A stretch of DNA of 64,000 bases from Oreohelix idahoensis (taxonomy: Eukaryota > Mollusca > Gastropoda > Stylommatophora > Oreohelicidae): the NCBI GenBank assembly GCA_024509875.1, contig JAMPIV010019873.1, positions 1-64,000 on the forward strand, read 5' to 3'. A model generated the notes under the pieces. The model did no database searches and was not told where the DNA came from. It saw only the letters and a program-made list of their open reading frames with translations. Every line of letters begins with the position of its first letter. Positions within the stretch are counted from its first letter, which is position 1. Shown in pieces: positions 15,001-30,000 of this stretch. Made by a program: the position numbers and the translations under genes.

Positions 15001-18000
15001 TTTGATGATGCGTAGATGGCAGAGCGGATAGTGTGATTCGCTTGCATGGCTGGGCGGGGTTGTCGCACGGAAGGTCCAGTGTTCAAATCCTGGGTAAGCC
15101 ACTCATGTCTGTTGTTTTTCTGTTGTCTGGTGTTCTACTTCTTTGTTTCCTGCGAGTGCCTGATAACATACCTTTATATTTGTTTCATATTAATTTACTG
15201 TTTACAGGCCTCAGGTTTCCCTCCCTTATTTGTAATAAATGTTTGTACAATACCAAACCTACCCACTATCCTGTTCTCACTGTTCTAGTCTACTATCATT
15301 TACTGGACACAGTATTAAGGTCCTAAGGGTCTTGTTGGATTCGGCCTATACTGCTTGATAGAAATACAACAGAAGTGATTGCGTCATTAATAGGCTGAAC
15401 TGCCCATGGAGGACTTCTGGTGTCGTGTATTGTGGTTCGCACTATTGACCTGCCATTGAAACATCATTTTTTGATGATGCGTAGATGGCAGAGCGGATAG
15501 TGTGATTCGCTTGCATGGCTGGGCGGGGTTGTCGCACGGAAGGTCCAGTGTTCAAATCCTGGGTAAGCCACTCATGTCTGTTGTTTTTCTGTTGTCTGGT
15601 GTTCTACTTCTTTGTTTCCTGCGAGTGCCTGATAACATACCTTTATATTTGTTTCATATTAATTTACTGTTTACAGGCCTCAGGTTTCCCTCCCTTATTT
15701 GTAATAAATGTTTGTACAATACCAAACCTACCCACTATCCTGTTCTCACTGTTCTAGTCTACTATCATTTACTGGACACAGTATTAAGGTCCTAAGGGTC
15801 TTGTTGGATTCGGCCTATACTGCTTGATAGAAATACAACAGAAGTGATTGCGTCATTAATAGGCTGAACTGCCCATGGAGGACTTCTGGTGTCGTGTATT
15901 GTGGTTCGCACTATTGACCTGCCATTGAAACATCATTTTTTTGATGATGCGTAGATGGCAGAGCGGATAGTGTGATTCGCTTGCATGGCTGGGCGGGGTT
16001 GTCGCACGGAAGGTCCAGTGTTCAAATCCTGGGTAAGCCACTCATGTCTGTTGTTTTTCTGTTGTCTGGTGTTCTACTTCTTTGTTTCCTGCGAGTGCCT
16101 GATAACATACCTTTATATTTGTTTCATATTAATTTACTGTTTACAGGCCTCAGGTTTCCCTCCCTTATTTGTAATAAATGTTTGTACAATACCAAACCTA
16201 CCCACTATCCTGTTCTCACTGTTCTAGTCTACTATCATTTACTGGACACAGTATTAAGGTCCTAAGGGTCTTGTTGGATTCGGCCTATACTGCTTGATAG
16301 AAATACAACAGAAGTGATTGCGTCATTAATAGGCTGAACTGCCCATGGAGGACTTCTGGTGTCGTGTATTGTGGTTCGCACTATTGACCTGCCATTGAAA
16401 CATCATTTTTTTGATGATGCGTAGATGGCAGAGCGGATAGTGTGTGATTCGCTTGCATGGCTGGGCGGGGTTGTCGCACGGAAGGTCCAGTGTTCAAATC
16501 CTGGGTAAGCCACTCATGTCTGTTGTTTTTCTGTTGTCTGGTGTTCTACTTCTTTGTTTCCTGCGAGTGCCTGATAACATACCTTTATATTTGTTTCATA
16601 TTAATTTACTGTTTACAGGCCTCAGGTTTCCCTCCCTTATTTGTAATAAATGTTTGTACAATACCAAACCTACCCACTATCCTGTTCTCACTGTTCTAGT
16701 CTACTATCATTTACTGGACACAGTATTAAGGTCCTAAGGGTCTTGTTGGATTCGGCCTATACTGCTTGATAGAAATACAACAGAAGTGATTGCGTCATTA
16801 ATAGGCTGAACTGCCCATGGAGGACTTCTGGTGTCGTGTATTGTGGTTCGCACTATTGACCTGCCATTGAAACATCATTTTTTTTGATGATGCGTAGATG
16901 GCAGAGCGGATAGTGTGATTCGCTTGCATGGCTGGGCGGGGTTGTCGCACGGAAGGTCCAGTGTTCAAATCCTGGGTAAGCCACTCATGTCTGTTGTTTT
17001 TCTGTTGTCTGGTGTTCTACTTCTTTGTTTCCTGCGAGTGCCTGATAACATACCTTTATATTTGTTTCATATTAATTTACTGTTTACAGGCCTCAGGTTT
17101 CCCTCCCTTATTTGTAATAAATGTTTGTACAATACCAAACCTACCCACTATCCTGTTCTCACTGTTCTAGTCTACTATCATTTACTGGACACAGTATTAA
17201 GGTCCTAAGGGTCTTGTTGGATTCGGCCTATACTGCTTGATAGAAATACAACAGAAGTGATTGCGTCATTAATAGGCTGAACTGCCCATGGAGGACTTCT
17301 GGTGTCGTGTATTGTGGTTCGCACTATTGACCTGCCATTGAAACATCATTTTTTGATGATGCGTAGATGGCAGAGCGGATAGTGTGATTCGCTTGCATGG
17401 CTGGGCGGGGTTGTCGCACGGAAGGTCCAGTGTTCAAATCCTGGGTAAGCCACTCATGTCTGTTGTTTTTCTGTTGTCTGGTGTTCTACTTCTTTGTTTC
17501 CTGCGAGTGCCTGATAACATACCTTTATATTTGTTTCATATTAATTTACTGTTTACAGGCCTCAGGTTTCCCTCCCTTATTTGTAATAAATGTTTGTACA
17601 ATACCAAACCTACCCACTATCCTGTTCTCACTGTTCTAGTCTACTATCATTTACTGGACACAGTATTAAGGTCCTAAGGGTCTTGTTGGATTCGGCCTAT
17701 ACTGCTTGATAGAAATACAACAGAAGTGATTGCGTCATTAATAGGCTGAACTGCCCATGGAGGACTTCTGGTGTCGTGTATTGTGGTTCGCACTATTGAC
17801 CTGCCATTGAAACATCATTTTTTTGATGATGCGTAGATGGCAGAGCGGATAGTGTGATTCGCTTGCATGGCTAGGCGGGGTTGTCGCACGGAAGGTCCAG
17901 TGTTCAAATCCTGGGTAAGCCACTCATGTCTGTTGTTTTCTGTTGTCTGGTGTTCTACTTCTTTATTTCCTGCGAGTGCCTGATAACATACCTTTATATT

Positions 18001-21000
18001 TGTTTCATATTAATTTACTGTTTACAGGCCTCAGGTTTCCCTCCCTTATTTGTAATAAATGTTTGTACAATACCAAACCTACCCACTATCCTGTTCTCAC
18101 TGTTCTAGTCTACTATCATTTACTGGACACAGTATTAAGGTCCTAAGGGTCTTGTTGGATTCGGCCTATACTGCTTGATAGAAATACAACAGAAGTGATT
18201 GCGTCATTAATAGGCTGAACTGCCCATGGAGGACTTCTGGTGTCGTGTATTGTGGTTCGCACTATTGACCTGCCATTGAAACATCATTTTTTTGATGATG
18301 CGTAGATGGCAGAGCGGATAGTGTGATTCGCTTGCATGGCTGGGCGGGGTTGTCGCACGGAAGGTCCAGTGTTCAAATCCTGGGTAAGCCACTCATGTCT
18401 GTTGTTTTTCTGTTGTCTGGTGTTCTACTTCTTTGTTTCCTGCGAGTGCCTGATAACATACCTTTATATTTGTTTCATATTAATTTACTGTTTACAGGCC
18501 TCAGGTTTCCCTCCCTTATTTGTAATAAATGTTTGTACAATACCAAACCTACCCACTATCCTGTTCTCACTGTTCTAGTCTACTATCATTTACTGGACAC
18601 AGTATTAAGGTCCTAAGGGTCTTGTTGGATTCGGCCTATACTGCTTGATAGAGATACAACGGAAGTGATTGCGTCATTAATAGGCTGAACTGCCCATGGA
18701 GGACTTCTGGTGTCGTGTATTGTGGTTCGCACTATTGACCTGCCATTGAAACATCATTTTTTTTTGATGATGCGTAGATGGCAGAGCGGATAGTGTGATT
18801 CGCTTGCATGGCTGGGCGGGGTTGTCGCACGGAAGGTCCAGTGTTCAAATCCTGGGTAAGCCACTCATGTCTGTTGTTTTTCTGTTGTCTGGTGTTCTAC
18901 TTCTTTGTTTCCTGCGAGTGCCTGATAACATACCTTTATATTTGTTTCATATTAATTTACTGTTTACAGGCCTCAGGTTTCCCTCCCTTATTTGTAATAA
19001 ATGTTTGTACAATACCAAACCTACCCACTATCCTGTTCTCACTGTTCTAGTCTACTATCATTTACTGGACACAGTATTAAGGTCCTAAGGGTCTTGTTGG
19101 ATTCGGCCTATACTGCTTGATAGAAATACAACAGAAGTGATTTGCGTCATTAATAGGCTGAACTGCCCATGGAGGACTTCTGGTGTCGTGTATTGTGGTT
19201 CGCACTATTGACCTGCCATTGAAACATCATTTTTTTGATGATGCGTAGATGGCAGAGCGGATAGTGTGATTCGCTTGCATGGCTGGGCGGGGTTGTCGCA
19301 CGGAAGGTCCAGTGTTCAAATCCTGGGTAAGCCACTCATGTCTGTTGTTTTTCTGTTGTCTGGTGTTCTACTTCTTTGTTTCCTGCGAGTGCCTGATAAC
19401 ATACCTTTATATTTGTTTCATATTAATTTACTGTTTACAGGCCTCAGGTTTCCCTCCCTTATTTGTAATAAATGTTTGTACAATACCAAACCTACCCACT
19501 ATCCTGTTCTCACTGTTCTAGTCTACTATCATTTACTGGACACAGTATTAAGGTCCTAAGGGTCTTGTTGGATTCGGCCTATACTGCTTGATAGAAATAC
19601 AACAGAAGTGATTGCGTCATTAATAGGCTGAACTGCCCATGGAGGACTTCTGGTGTCGTGTATTGTGGTTCGCACTATTGACCTGCCATTGAAACATCAT
19701 TTTTTTTTTGATGATGCGTAGATGGCAGAGCGGATAGTGTGATTCGCTTGCATGGCTGGGCGGGGTTGTCGCACGGAAGGTCCAGTGTTCAAATCCTGGG
19801 TAAGCCACTCATGTCTGTTGTTTTTCTGTTGTCTGGTGTTCTACTTCTTTGTTTCCTGCGAGTGCCTGATAACATACCTTTATATTTGTTTCATATTAAT
19901 TTACTGTTTACAGGCCTCAGGTTTCCCTCCCTTATTTGTAATAAATGTTTGTACAATACCAAACCTACCCACTATCCTGTTCTCACTGTTCTAGTCTACT
20001 ATCATTTACTGGACACAGTATTAAGGTCCTATGGGTCTTGTTGGATTCGGCCTATACTGCTTGATAGAAATACAACAGAAGTGATTGCGTCATTAATAGG
20101 CTGAACTGCCCATGGAGGACTTCTGGTGTCGTGTATTGTGGTTCGCACTATTGACCTGCCATTGAAACATCATTTTTTTGATGATGCGTAGATGGCAGAG
20201 CGGATAGTGTGATTCGCTTGCATGGCTGGGCGGGGTTGTCGCACGGAAGGTCCAGTGTTCAAATCCTGGGTAAGCCACTCATGTCTGTTGTTTTTCTGTT
20301 GTCTGGTGTTCTACTTCTTTGTTTCCTGCGAGTGCCTGATAACATACCTTTATATTTGTTTCATATTAATTTACTGTTTACAGGCCTCAGGTTTCCCTCC
20401 CTTATTTGTAATAAATGTTTGTACAATACCAAACCTACCCACTATCCTGTTCTCACTGTTCTAGTCTACTATCATTTACTGGACACAGTATTAAGGTCCT
20501 AAGGGTCTTGTTGGATTCGGCCTATACTGCTTGATAGAAATACAACAGAAGTGATTGCGTCATTAATAGGCTGAACTGCCCATGGAGGACTTCTGGTGTC
20601 GTGTATTGTGGTTCGCACTATTGACCTGCCATTGAAACATCATTTTTTTTGATGATGCGTAGATGGCAGAGCGGATAGTGTGATTCGCTTGCATGGCTGG
20701 GCGGGGTTGTCGCACGGAAGGTCCAGTGTTCAAATCCTGGGTAAGCCACTCATGTCTGTTGTTTTTCTGTTGTCTGGTGTTCTACTTCTTTGTTTCCTGC
20801 GAGTGCCTGATAACATACCTTTATATTTGTTTCATATTAATTTACTGTTTACAGGCCTCAGGTTTCCCTCCCTTATTTGTAATAAATGTTTGTACAATAC
20901 CAAACCTACCCACTATCCTGTTCTCACTGTTCTAGTCTACTATCATTTACTGGACACAGTATTAAGGTCCTAAGGGTCTTGTTGGATTCGGCCTATACTG

Positions 21001-24000
21001 CTTGATAGAAATACAACAGAAGTGATTGCGTCATTAATAGGCTGAACTGCCCATGGAGGACTTCTGGTGTCGTGTATTGTGGTTCGCACTATTGACCTGC
21101 CATTGAAACATCATTTTTTTTGATGATGCGTAGATGGCAGAGCGGATAGTGTGATTCGCTTGCATGGCTGGGCGGGGTTGTCGCACGGAAGGTCCAGTGT
21201 TCAAATCCTGGGTAAGCCACTCATGTCTGTTGTTTTTCTGTTGTCTGGTGTTCTACTTCTTTGTTTCCTGCGAGTGCCTGATAACATACCTTTATATTTG
21301 TTTCATATTAATTTACTGTTTACAGGCCTCAGGTTTCCCTCCCTTATTTGTAATAAATGTTTGTACAATACCAAACCTACCCACTATCCTGTTCTCACTG
21401 TTCTAGTCTACTATCATTTACTGGACACAGTATTAAGGTCCTAAGGGTCTTGTTGGATTCGGCCTATACTGCTTGATAGAAATACAACGGAAGTGATTGC
21501 GTCATTAATAGGCTGAACTGCCCATGGAGGACTTCTGGTGTCGTGTATTGTGGTTCGCACTATTGACCTGCCATTGAAACATCATTTTTTTGATGATGCG
21601 TAGATGGCAGAGCGGATAGTGTGATTCGCTTGCATGGCTGGGCGGGGTTGTCGCACGGAAGGTCCAGTGTTCAAATCCTGGGTAAGCCACTCATGTCTGT
21701 TGTTTTTCTGTTGTCTGGTGTTCTACTTCTTTGTTTCCTGCGAGTGCCTGATAACATACCTTTATATTTGTTTCATATTAATTTACTGTTTACAGGCCTC
21801 AGGTTTCCCTCCCTTATTTGTAATAAATGTTTGTACAATACCAAACCTACCCACTATCCTGTTCTCACTGTTCTAGTCTACTATCATTTACTGGACACAG
21901 TATTAAGGTCCTAAGGGTCTTGTTGGATTCGGCCTATACTGCTTGATAGAAATACAACAGAAGTGATTGCGTCATTAATAGGCTGAACTGCCCATGGAGG
22001 ACTTCTGGTGTCGTGTATTGTGGTTCGCACTATTGACCTGCCATTGAAACATCATTTTTTTGATGATGCGTAGATGGCAGAGCGGATAGTGTGATTCGCT
22101 TGCATGGCTGGGCGGGGTTGTCGCACGGAAGGTCCAGTGTTCAAATCCTGGGTAAGCCACTCATGTCTGTTGTTTTTCTGTTGTCTGGTGTTCTACTTCT
22201 TTGTTTCCTGCGAGTGCCTGATAACATACCTTTATATTTGTTTCATATTAATTTACTGTTTACAGGCCTCAGGTTTCCCTCCCTTATTTGTAATAAATGT
22301 TTGTACAATACCAAACCTACCCACTATCCTGTTCTCACTGTTCTAGTCTACTATCATTTACTGGACACAGTATTAAGGTCCTAAGGGTCTTGTTGGATTC
22401 GGCCTATACTGCTTGATAGAAATACAACAGAAGTGATTGCGTCATTAATAGGCTGAACTGCCCATGGAGGACTTCTGGTGTCGTGTATTGTGGTTCGCAC
22501 TATTGACCTGCCATTGAAACATCATTTTTTTGATGATGCGTAGATGGCAGAGCGGATAGTGTGATTCGCTTGCATGGCTGGGCGGGGTTGTCGCACGGAA
22601 GGTCCAGTGTTCAAATCCTGGGTAAGCCACTCATGTCTGTTGTTTTTCTGTTGTCTGGTGTTCTACTTCTTTGTTTCCTGCGAGTGCCTGATAACATACC
22701 TTTATATTTGTTTCATATTAATTTACTGTTTACAGGCCTCAGGTTTCCCTCCCTTATTTGTAATAAATGTTTGTACAATACCAAACCTACCCACTATCCT
22801 GTTCTCACTGTTCTAGTCTACTATCATTTACTGGACACAGTATTAAGGTCCTAAGGGTCTTGTTGGATTCGGCCTATACTGCTTGATAGAAATACAACAG
22901 AAGTGATTGCGTCATTAATAGGCTGAACTGCCCATGGAGGACTTCTGGTGTCGTGTATTGTGGTTCGCACTATTGACCTGCCATTGAAACATCATTTTTT
23001 GATGATGCGTAGATGGCAGAGCGGATAGTGTGATTCGCTTGCATGGCTGGGCGGGGTTGTCGCACGGAAGGTCCAGTGTTCAAATCCTGGGTAAGCCACT
23101 CATGTCTGTTGTTTTTTTCTGTTGTCTGGTGTTCTACTTCTTTGTTTCCTGCGAGTGCCTGATAACATACCTTTATATTTGTTTCATATTAATTTACTGT
23201 TTACAGGCCTCAGGTTTCCCTCCCTTATTTGTAATAAATGTTTGTACAATACCAAACCTACCCACTATCCTGTTCTCACTGTTCTAGTCTACTATCATTT
23301 ACTGGACACAGTATTAAGGTCCTAAGGGTCTTGTTGGATTCGGCCTATACTGCTTGATAGAAATACAACAGAAGTGATTGCGTCATTAATAGGCTGAACT
23401 GCCCATGGAGGACTTCTGGTGTCGTGTATTGTGGTTCGCACTATTGACCTGCCATTGAAACATCATTTTTTTGATGATGCGTAGATGGCAGAGCGGATAG
23501 TGTGATTCGCTTGCATGGCTGGGCGGGGTTGTCGCACGGAAGGTCCAGTGTTCAAATCCTGGGTAAGCCACTCATGTCTGTTGTTTTTCTGTTGTCTGGT
23601 GTTCTACTTCTTTGTTTCCTGCGAGTGCCTGATAACATACCTTTATATTTGTTTCATATTAATTTACTGTTTACAGGCCTCAGGTTTCCCTCCCTTATTT
23701 GTAATAAATGTTTGTACAATACCAAACCTACCCACTATCCTGTTCTCACTGTTCTAGTCTACTATCATTTACTGGACACAGTATTAAGGTCCTAAGGGTC
23801 TTGTTGGATTCGGCCTATACTGCTTGATAGAAATACAACAGAAGTGATTGCGTCATTAATAGGCTGAACTGCCCATGGAGGACTTCTGGTGTCGTGTATT
23901 GTGGTTCGCACTATTGACCTGCCATTGAAACATCATTTTTTTGATGATGCGTAGATGGCAGAGCGGATAGTGTGATTCGCTTGCATGGCTGGGCGGGGTT

Positions 24001-27000
24001 GTCGCACGGAAGGTCCAGTGTTCAAATCCTGGGTAAGCCACTCATGTCTGTTGTTTTTCTGTTGTCTGGTGTTCTACTTCTTTGTTTCCTGCGAGTGCCT
24101 GATAACATACCTTTATATTTGTTTCATATTAATTTACTGTTTACAGGCCTCAGGTTTCCCTCCCTTATTTGTAATAAATGTTTGTACAATACCAAACCTA
24201 CCCACTATCCTGTTCTCACTGTTCTAGTCTACTATCATTTACTGGACACAGTATTAAGGTCCTAAGGGTCTTGTTGGATTCGGCCTATACTGCTTGATAG
24301 AAATACAACAGAAGTGATTGCGTCATTAATAGGCTGAACTGCCCATGGAGGACTTCTGGTGTCGTGTATTGTGGTTCGCACTATTGACCTGCCATTGAAA
24401 CATCATTTTTTTGATGATGCGTAGATGGCAGAGCGGATAGTGTGATTCGCTTGCATGGCTGGGCGGGGTTGTCGCACGGAAGGTCCAGTGTTCAAATCCT
24501 GGGTAAGCCACTCATGTCTGTTGTTTTTCTGTTGTCTGGTGTTCTACTTCTTTGTTTCCTGCGAGTGCCTGATAACATACCTTTATATTTGTTTCATATT
24601 AATTTACTGTTTACAGGCCTCAGGTTTCCCTCCCTTATTTGTAATAAATGTTTGTACAATACCAAACCTACCCACTATCCTGTTCTCACTGTTCTAGTCT
24701 ACTATCATTTACTGGACACAGTATTAAGGTCCTAAGGGTCTTGTTGGATTCGGCCTATACTGCTTGATAGAAATACAACAGAAGTGATTGCGTCATTAAT
24801 AGGCTGAACTGCCCATGGAGGACTTCTGGTGTCGTGTATTGTGGTTCGCACTATTGACCTGCCATTGAAACATCATTTTTTGATGATGCGTAGATGGCAG
24901 AGCGGATAGTGTGATTCGCTTGCATGGCTGGGCGGGGTTGTCGCACGGAAGGTCCAGTGTTCAAATCCTGGGTAAGCCACTCATGTCTGTTTTTTTTCTG
25001 TTGTCTGGTGTTCTACTTCTTTATTTCCTGCGAGTGCCTGATAACATACCTTTATATTTGTTTCATATTAATTTACTGTTTACAGGCCTCAGGTTTCCCT
25101 CCCTTATTTGTAATAAATGTTTGTACAATACCAAACCTACCCACTATCCTGTTCTCACTGTTCTAGTCTACTATCATTTACTGGACACAGTATTAAGGTC
25201 CTAAGGGTCTTGTTGGATTCGGCCTATACTGCTTGATAGAAATACAACAGAAGTGATTGCGTCATTAATAGGCTGAACTGCCCATGGAGGACTTCTGGTG
25301 TCGTGTATTGTGGTTCGCACTATTGACCTGCCATTGAAACATCATTTTTTGATGATGCGTAGATGGCAGAGCGGATAGTGTGATTCGCTTGCATGGCTGG
25401 GCGGGGTTGTCGCACGGAAGGTCCAGTGTTCAAATCCTGGGTAAGCCACTCATGTCTGTTGTTTTTCTGTTGTCTGGTGTTCTACTTCTTTGTTTCCTGC
25501 GAGTGCCTGATAACATACCTTTATATTTGTTTCATATTAATTTACTGTTTACAGGCCTCAGGTTTCCCTCCCTTATTTGTAATAAATGTTTGTACAATAC
25601 CAAACCTACCCACTATCCTGTTCTCACTGTTCTAGTCTACTATCATTTACTGGACACAGTATTAAGGTCCTAAGGGTCTTGTTGGATTCGGCCTATACTG
25701 CTTGATAGAAATACAACAGAAGTGATTGCGTCATTAATAGGCTGAACTGCCCATGGAGGACTTCTGGTGTCGTGTATTGTGGTTCGCACTATTGACCTGC
25801 CATTGAAACATCATTTTTTTGATGATGCGTAGATGGCAGAGCGGATAGTGTGATTCGCTTGCATGGCTGGGCGGGGTTGTCGCACGGAAGGTCCAGTGTT
25901 CAAATCCTGGGTAAGCCACTCATGTCTGTTGTTTTTCTGTTGTCTGGTGTTCTACTTCTTTGTTTCCTGCGAGTGCCTGATAACATACCTTTATATTTGT
26001 TTCATATTAATTTACTGTTTACAGGCCTCAGGTTTCCCTCCCTTATTTGTAATAAATGTTTGTACAATACCAAACCTACCCACTATCCTGTTCTCACTGT
26101 TCTCGTCTACTATCATTTACTGGACACAGTATTAAGGTCCTAAGGGTCTTGTTGGATTCGGCCTATACTGCTTGATAGAAATACAACAGAAGTGATTGCG
26201 TCATTAATAGGCTGAACTGCCCATGGAGGACTTCTGGTGTCGTGTATTGTGGTTCGCACTATTGACCTGCCATTGAAACATCATTTTTTGATGATGCGTA
26301 GATGGCAGAGCGGATAGTGTGATTCGCTTGCATGGCTGGGCGGGGTTGTCGCACGGAAGGTCCAGTGTTCAAATCCTGGGTAAGCCACTCATGTCTGTTG
26401 TTTTTCTGTTGTCTGGTGTTCTACTTCTTTATTTCCTGCGAGTGCCTGATAACATACCTTTATATTTGTTTCATATTAATTTACTGTTTACAGGCCTCAG
26501 GTTTCCCTCCCTTATTTGTAATAAATGTTTGTACAATACCAAACCTACCCACTATCCTGTTCTCACTGTTCTAGTCTACTATCATTTACTGGACACAGTA
26601 TTAAGGTCCTAAGGGTCTTGTTGGATTCGGCCTATACTGCTTGATAGAAATACAACAGAAGTGATTGCGTCATTAATAGGCTGAACTGCCCATGGAGGAC
26701 TTCTGGTGTCGTGTATTGTGGTTCGCACTATTGACCTGCCATTGAAACATCATTTTTTTGATGATGCGTAGATGGCAGAGCGGATAGTGTGATTCGCTTG
26801 CATGGCTGGGCGGGGTTGTCGCACGGAAGGTCCAGTGTTCAAATCCTGGGTAAGCCACTCATGTCTGTTGTTTTTCTGTTGTCTGGTGTTCTACTTCTTT
26901 ATTTCCTGCGAGTGCCTGATAACATACCTTTATATTTGTTTCATATTAATTTACTGTTTACAGGCCTCAGGTTTCCCTCCCTTATTTGTAATAAATGTTT

Positions 27001-30000
27001 GTACAATACCAAACCTACCCACTATCCTGTTCTCACTGTTCTAGTCTACTATCATTTACTGGACACAGTATTAAGGTCCTAAGGGTCTTGTTGGATTCGG
27101 CCTATACTGCTTGATAGAAATACAACAGAAGTGATTGCGTCATTAATAGGCTGAACTGCCCATGGAGGACTTCTGGTGTCGTGTATTGTGGTTCGCACTA
27201 TTGACCTGCCATTGAAACATCATTTTTTGATGATGCGTAGATGGCAGAGCGGATAGTGTGATTCGCTTGCATGGCTGGGCGGGGTTGTCGCACGGAAGGT
27301 CCAGTGTTCAAATCCTGGGTAAGCCACTCATGTCTGTTGTTTTTCTGTTGTCTGGTGTTCTACTTCTTTATTTCCTGCGAGTGCCTGATAACATACCTTT
27401 ATATTTGTTTCATATTAATTTACTGTTTACAGGCCTCAGGTTTCCCTCCCTTATTTGTAATAAATGTTTGTACAATACCAAACCTACCCACTATCCTGTT
27501 CTCACTGTTCTAGTCTACTATCATTTACTGGACACAGTATTAAGGTCCTAAGGGTCTTGTTGGATTCGGCCTATACTGCTTGATAGAAATACAACAGAAG
27601 TGATTGCGTCATTAATAGGCTGAACTGCCCATGGAGGACTTCTGGTGTCGTGTATTGTGGTTCGCACTATTGACCTGCCATTGAAACATCATTTTTTGAT
27701 GATGCGTAGATGGCAGAGCGGATAGTGTGATTCGCTTGCATGGCTGGGCGGGGTTGTCGCACGGAAGGTCCAGTGTTCAAATCCTGGGTAAGCCACTCAT
27801 GTCTGTTGTTTTTCTGTTGTCTGGTGTTCTACTTCTTTATTTCCTGCGAGTGCCTGATAACATACCTTTATATTTATTTCATATTAATTTACTGTTTACA
27901 GGCCTCAGGTTTCCCTCCCTTATTTGTAATAAATGTTTGTACAATACCAAACCTACCCACTATCCTGTTCTCACTGTTCTAGTCTACTATCATTTACTGG
28001 ACACAGTATTAAGGTCCTAAGGGTCTTGTTGGATTCGGCCTATACTGCTTGATAGAAATACAACAGAAGTGATTGCGTCATTAATAGGCTGAACTGCCCA
28101 TGGAGGACTTCTGGTGTCGTGTATTGTGGTTCGCACTATTGACCTGCCATTGAAACATCATTTTTTGATGATGCGTAGATGGCAGAGCGGATAGTGTGAT
28201 TCGCTTGCATGGCTGGGCGGGGTTGTCGCACGGAAGGTCCAGTGTTCAAATCCTGGGTAAGCCACTCATGTCTGTTGTTTTTCTGTTGTCTGGTGTTCTA
28301 CTTCTTTGTTTCCTGCGAGTGCCTGATAACATACCTTTATATTTGTTTCATATTAATTTACTGTTTACAGGCCTCAGGTTTCCCTCCCTTATTTGTAATA
28401 AATGTTTGTACAATACCAAACCTACCCACTATCCTGTTCTCACTGTTCTAGTCTACTATCATTTACTGGACACAGTATTAAGGTCCTAAGGGTCTTGTTG
28501 GATTCGGCCTATACTGCTTGATAGAAATACAACAGAAGTGATTGCGTCATTAATAGGCTGAACTGCCCATGGAGGACTTCTGGTGTCGTGTATTGTGGTT
28601 CGCACTATTGACCTGCCATTGAAACATCATTTTTTTGATGATGCGTAGATGGCAGAGCGGATAGTGTGATTCGCTTGCATGGCTGGGCGGGGTTGTCGCA
28701 CGGAAGGTCCAGTGTTCAAATCCTGGGTAAGCCACTCATGTCTGTTGTTTTTCTGTTGTCTGGTGTTCTACTTCTTTGTTTCCTGCGAGTGCCTGATAAC
28801 ATACCTTTATATTTGTTTCATATTAATTTACTGTTTACAGGCCTCAGGTTTCCCTCCCTTATTTGTAATAAATGTTTGTACAATACCAAACCTACCCACT
28901 ATCCTGTTCTCACTGTTCTAGTCTACTATCATTTACTGGACACAGTATTAAGGTCCTAAGGGTCTTGTTGGATTCGGCCTATACTGCTTGATAGAAATAC
29001 AACAGAAGTGATTGCGTCATTAATAGGCTGAACTGCCCATGGAGGACTTCTGGTGTCGTGTATTGTGGTTCGCACTATTGACCTGCCATTGAAACATCAT
29101 TTTTTTGATGATGCGTAGATGGCAGAGCGGATAGTGTGATTCGCTTGCATGGCTGGGCGGGGTTGTCGCACGGAAGGTCCAGTGTTCAAATCCTGGGTAA
29201 GCCACTCATGTCTGTTGTTTTTCTGTTGTCTGGTGTTCTACTTCTTTGTTTCCTGCGAGTGCCTGATAACATACCTTTATATTTGTTTCATATTAATTTA
29301 CTGTTTACAGGCCTCAGGTTTCCCTCCCTTATTTGTAATAAATGTTTGTACAATACCAAACCTACCCACTATCCTGTTCTCACTGTTCTAGTCTACTATC
29401 ATTTACTGGACACAGTATTAAGGTCCTAAGGGTCTTGTTGGATTCGGCCTATACTGCTTGATAGAAATACAACAGAAGTGATTGCGTCATTAATAGGCTG
29501 AACTGCCCATGGAGGACTTCTGGTGTCGTGTATTGTGGTTCGCACTATTGACCTGCCATTGAAACATCATTTTTTGATGATGCGTAGATGGCAGAGCGGA
29601 TAGTGTGATTCGCTTGCATGGCTGGGCGGGGTTGTCGCACGGAAGGTCCAGTGTTCAAATCCTGGGTAAGCCACTCATGTCTGTTGTTTTTCTGTTGTCT
29701 GGTGTTCTACTTCTTTGTTTCCTGCGAGTGCCTGATAACATACCTTTATATTTGTTTCATATTAATTTACTGTTTACAGGCCTCAGGTTTCCCTCCCTTA
29801 TTTGTAATAAATGTTTGTACAATACCAAACCTACCCACTATCCTGTTCTCACTGTTCTAGTCTACTATCATTTACTGGACACAGTATTAAGGTCCTAAGG
29901 GTCTTGTTGGATTCGGCCTATACTGCTTGATAGAAATACAACAGAAGTGATTGCGTCATTAATAGGCTGAACTGCCCATGGAGGACTTCTGGTGTCGTGT